From positions 1 through 6,747 of the forward strand of contig JAUWOX010000056.1 in NCBI GenBank assembly GCA_030611905.1: a stretch of DNA of 6,747 nt, read 5' to 3'. This stretch comes from a bacterium. GTDB lineage: Bacteria; Patescibacteriota; JABMPQ01; JAQVVF01. This document shows, one piece after another, positions 4,717-6,747 of this stretch. Numbering within the stretch: position 1 is the first letter of the stretch; every line of letters starts with the position of its first letter. The notes under the pieces were generated by a model that was given only the letters and a program-made list of their open reading frames with translations, ran no database searches and was not told where the DNA came from. The position numbers and the translations under genes are program-made.

Positions 4717-5778
4717 ATGAATTTACAAGAATTATTAGCTGAAGTAATAGCCCAGAATGCTTCGGATTTACACATTACTGTTGGCAAACCGCCAATATTA
4801 AGAATAAATGACAAACTAACTCCAATAGCTGACAAGGAAGTCATTACTCCAGAAATTGCTGAAACCTTAGTTTTAAGTTTATTAACCAAAGAACAAAAAG
4901 ACATTTTTCTTCAAGAAAAAGAATTCGATTTTTCTTATTCCTATAATAACGAAGGACGCTTCCGAGTTAATACCTATTTTCAAAGAGGTTATTTAGGCGC
5001 CGCCCTAAGATTAATTCCAGCCAAAGTAAAAACATTTGAAGAATTAAACCTTCCAGAAATTCTTGGTGAATTTGCTTTTTCTCAACAGGGCTTTTTCATT
5101 GCCTGCGGTCCAGCCGGCCATGGCAAAACAACAACCATCGCTTCAATGATTGATCATATTAATAAAAACAGATCCGATCACATTATCACTATAGAAGATC
5201 CAATTGAATATACTTTTATTCAAGATAAATGCCTGATTGATCAAAGAGAAGTTCACCTTGATACAAAGTCGTTTCCCAGAGCCCTGAAGTCAGCTCTGCG
5301 CCAGGACCCAGATGTTGTCTTTGTTGGTGAAATGCGCGATTTAGAAACTATCGCCACGGCTACGACTTTAGCTGAAACAGGCCATTTAGTTTTATCTACC
5401 TTGCACACCAACAATGCCGCTGAAACAATTGATCGCATGGTCGGTGTTTTTCCGCCATACCAGCAAGAACAGATTAGATTTCAATTGGCCAGTTCCTTGT
5501 TAGGTGTTATTTCTCAAAGGCTTATCCCTAGGATTGATCAAGAGGGTCGTATTGTTGTTGCTGAAGTATTAAAAATTACCCCAGCAGCAAGGAATCTAAT
5601 CAGAGAAGGCAAAACATATCAATTGGAGAATATAATTCTAACTAGTAAAAAAGAAGGCATGATTTCCCTGGATAATTCCTTGACTCAATTAGTCAAGGCC
5701 AAGGTCATTAGCAGCGAAAGCGCTTTGGCTTATGCCAATGATCCAAAAAATCTAAAAACATTATTACAAAGTAATTAA
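4717..5778 (+). CDS. pilT: Type IV pilus retraction ATPase PilT
   Basis: PilT is the cytoplasmic hexameric ATPase that depolymerises type IV pili, powering twitching, surface attachment and the pulling-in of DNA. The 353 residues match the family length. Seen in order: N-terminal PAS-like region starting 'NLQELLAEVIAQNASDLHI' (2-20), Walker A GPAGHGKT (131-138), Asp box IITIEDPIEY (156-165), Walker B region DPDVVFVGEMRD (197-208, with E205), His box TGHLVLSTLHTNNA (221-234) and the C-terminal AARNLIRE (290-297), equivalent to the AIRNLIRE motif needed for retraction and a mark of PilT rather than PilB. Unusual detail: Walker A has Ala133 and His135 where Thr and Ser are usual. The ATG at 4717 gives a classical PilT N-terminus but has no SD. 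A prepilin gene follows 48 bases later, so an operon is likely. I see no extension ATPase PilB in the window. Confidence 0.95.
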   Translation: MNLQELLAEVIAQNASDLHITVGKPPILRINDKLTPIADKEVITPEIAETLVLSLLTKEQKDIFLQEKEFDFSYSYNNEGRFRVNTYFQRGYLGAALRLIPAKVKTFEELNLPEILGEFAFSQQGFFIACGPAGHGKTTTIASMIDHINKNRSDHIITIEDPIEYTFIQDKCLIDQREVHLDTKSFPRALKSALRQDPDVVFVGEMRDLETIATATTLAETGHLVLSTLHTNNAAETIDRMVGVFPPYQQEQIRFQLASSLLGVISQRLIPRIDQEGRIVVAEVLKITPAARNLIREGKTYQLENIILTSKKEGMISLDNSLTQLVKAKVISSESALAYANDPKNLKTLLQSN

Positions 5779-5808
5779 TTATTAAAGATTGATTAAACTA
5801 AAAATGAA

Positions 5809-5816
5809 GGGAGGTG
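5809..5816 (+). promoter_or_regulatory. SD of first pilin gene
   Basis: GGGAGGTG ends 10 bases before the ATG at 5827. It is the only strong SD in the pilus cluster; pilT and the second prepilin have none, which suggests this pilin is translated more heavily. Confidence 0.7.
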
Positions 5817-5826
5817 AAAGATTTAA

Positions 5827-6267
5827 ATGCGAAAATTCTTCACGTTAAAGAGAGATCATAAGGGTTTTACCTTGATCGAACTTTTAGTTGTTATTGCTAT
5901 TATTGGTATTTTGGCTGCCATTGTTTTTGTGGCCCTGGGTACAGCTAGAAGAAAGGCTCGTGATGCTCGAAGAGAATCTGATATTAGACAAGTTGCCCTA
6001 GCTATGGAAATGTATGCTGATGATAACGGCGCTTATGTAACTAATGCCGGCCCTGGCGTACCAGCTATTGGCTCATATATGCCAAATCCGCCATCAGATC
6101 CAGGATCAGGAAGTTATGTATGGGTAGATAATACAGGCGATGACCAAGACTATTGTGTTTATGCCGCACTGGAACAATCATGTGTAAACACTTGTTATGC
6201 TGTTGCAAATCCAGATGGAGTACAAGAAGTTGATCAAGCTGCTGCACCAACACTCGCAGCCCCATAA
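5827..6267 (+). CDS. Type IV prepilin, probable major pilin
   Basis: A secreted, membrane-anchored pilus subunit. The class III signal is explicit: a basic leader of 13 residues ending in KG13, cleavage before F14, then TLIE with the required Glu at mature position 5 (E18), and a hydrophobic helix about 15-38 ('LLVVIAIIGILAAIVF'). After it comes the charged block RRKARDARRESD (41-52) and 'ALAMEMYADDNGAY' (57-70), typical of Parcubacteria-like pilins. The mature form is about 133 residues. The C-terminal part has Cys110, Cys119 and Cys123, an odd number, and an Ala/Pro tail. It lies 48 bases after pilT, has a strong SD and is followed by a very stable hairpin; together these suggest a highly expressed subunit, though 'major' is inference. 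It could also be a type II secretion-like pseudopilin, but the PilT neighbour favours a pilus. Confidence 0.9.
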   Translation: MRKFFTLKRDHKGFTLIELLVVIAIIGILAAIVFVALGTARRKARDARRESDIRQVALAMEMYADDNGAYVTNAGPGVPAIGSYMPNPPSDPGSGSYVWVDNTGDDQDYCVYAALEQSCVNTCYAVANPDGVQEVDQAAAPTLAAP

Positions 6268-6279
6268 TTTTGTTTAAAT

Positions 6280-6312
6280 AACGGCGGAGTCATTTCGAAA
6301 GACTCCGCCGTT
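6280..6312 (+). terminator. Very stable hairpin after the first pilin gene, terminator or mRNA-stabilising element
   Basis: AACGGCGGAGTC (6280-6291) and GACTCCGCCGTT (6301-6312) form a perfect 12-bp, mostly G-C stem around a 9-base loop. It begins 13 bases after the stop codon (6265-6267). The tail is only TTTGG, with no proper T run, so termination may be incomplete. A stem protecting the pilin mRNA while allowing some read-through into the second prepilin is a reasonable alternative. Confidence 0.6.
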
Positions 6313-6338
6313 TGGCTTGCGTAAAAATCTAAAAACAT

Positions 6339-6356
6339 AAAAATAAATTTATTTTT
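6339..6356. repeat. Perfect 18-bp A/T palindrome between the pilin genes
   Basis: AAAAATAAATTTATTTTT is its own reverse complement. It sits 45 bases before the second prepilin, within a stretch (6337-6400) that is almost only A and T with repeated 'TTTAAAT' units. It may be a protein-binding or melting-prone site, or chance in such DNA. Confidence 0.35.
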
Positions 6357-6401
6357 AAATTTTAAATTTAGAGTTTTATATTTTTAATTTTATAGCTTTT
6401 T

Positions 6402-6747
6402 ATGCGTAAGGGTTTTACAGTAATAGAAATACTCGTCGTTGTTGCTATTATTGGCATTCTAGCCTCTGTTGTTCTTTTTGGCGTAGATAGTACCAAGAGA
6501 AAAGCACGCGATGCTAGGAGAGCAGCAGATCTTAGTCAAATGGCCCAAGTTATTGAAATATACAATAATGACAACGGTGAATATACTAGCGATTTAAATG
6601 CGGATTTAAGCCAATCCTTTCCTCAAGGCGTTCCCAACGATCCTGTCCCGGCAAAAGCTTATAATTACGTGCCTGATGGGTCGCAATGCTATGTCGGTCG
6701 CGCCGAAGTAGATCGAGATAATCGTTCAATTTTAGACAGAGACCTGG
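6402..6747 (+). CDS. Second type IV prepilin, 3' end beyond window
   Basis: The first 115 residues are visible; the frame stays open to the right edge. The leader is very short (MRKG, cleavage before F5), followed by TVIE with Glu at mature position 5 (E9) and the hydrophobic helix (about 6-27, 'VVVAIIGILASVVLF'). The block KRKARDARRAAD (32-43) and 'IEIYNNDNGEY' (51-61) align with the same segments of the upstream pilin, so the two are paralogues. Cys96 in 'GSQCYVGRAEVD' aligns with Cys110 of the first ('DYCVYAALE'). No SD precedes the ATG, which follows a long A/T tract, so expression may be lower or translation may start differently. The likely role is a minor or alternative pilin in the same fibre. 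The ATG at 6402 is preferred because it gives the canonical short prepilin leader. Confidence 0.88.
   Translation, partial: MRKGFTVIEILVVVAIIGILASVVLFGVDSTKRKARDARRAADLSQMAQVIEIYNNDNGEYTSDLNADLSQSFPQGVPNDPVPAKAYNYVPDGSQCYVGRAEVDRDNRSILDRDL

Noticed and set aside
4668..4904. Minus-strand 78-codon open frame over the pilT start
   Set aside because: Antisense to clearly conserved pilT sequence; no SD or terminator supports it.

Overview
The window looks like a piece of an A+T-rich bacterial chromosome from the Candidate Phyla Radiation (Patescibacteria, Parcubacteria-like). This is inferred from several things: the pilins carry the 'KARDARR' block after the N-terminal helix that I associate with this group, several genes start without a Shine-Dalgarno (SD) sequence, intergenic DNA holds degenerate 'AGCTATTAG'-type and A/T repeats, and ComF, ClpC, RecX and PilT homologues sit in small gene islands. 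The standard bacterial code fits every gene. No mobile element, CRISPR array, rRNA or tRNA was seen.

Layout. On the left edge a minus-strand comF-like gene runs off the window from a TTG start. Divergent from it is a compact plus-strand unit (promoter, strong SD, 127-residue zinc-ribbon protein of unknown function, intrinsic terminator). A large minus-strand clpC follows, with its promoter only about 10 bases from the start codon. Upstream of that promoter are an inverted repeat and two back-to-back hairpins. Next comes a probable 46-52 residue minus-strand gene that lacks an ATG but has strong SD sequences and a well-formed terminator. Its start region abuts recX on the plus strand. After a repeat-like A/T spacer containing a promoter and a leader inverted repeat, pilT and two paralogous type IV prepilin genes follow on the plus strand. 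The second prepilin is cut by the right edge.

Function. Three themes are visible: DNA uptake or recombination (ComF, RecX, and type IV pilus retraction by PilT with its pilins, which together would suit natural transformation); protein quality control (ClpC, which keeps a ClpP-docking tripeptide); and two small unknown genes built as self-contained transcription units. The link to transformation is inference, since type IV pili also serve attachment and twitching.

The most unusual points are the ClpC first-ATPase Walker B motif with Asp in place of the catalytic Glu, the hidden small gene between clpC and recX with its overlapping regulatory signals, the SD embedded in a perfect palindrome before the zinc-ribbon gene, and a split between SD-less and strongly SD-led genes. 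I did not find convincing evidence of a complete new multi-gene system.
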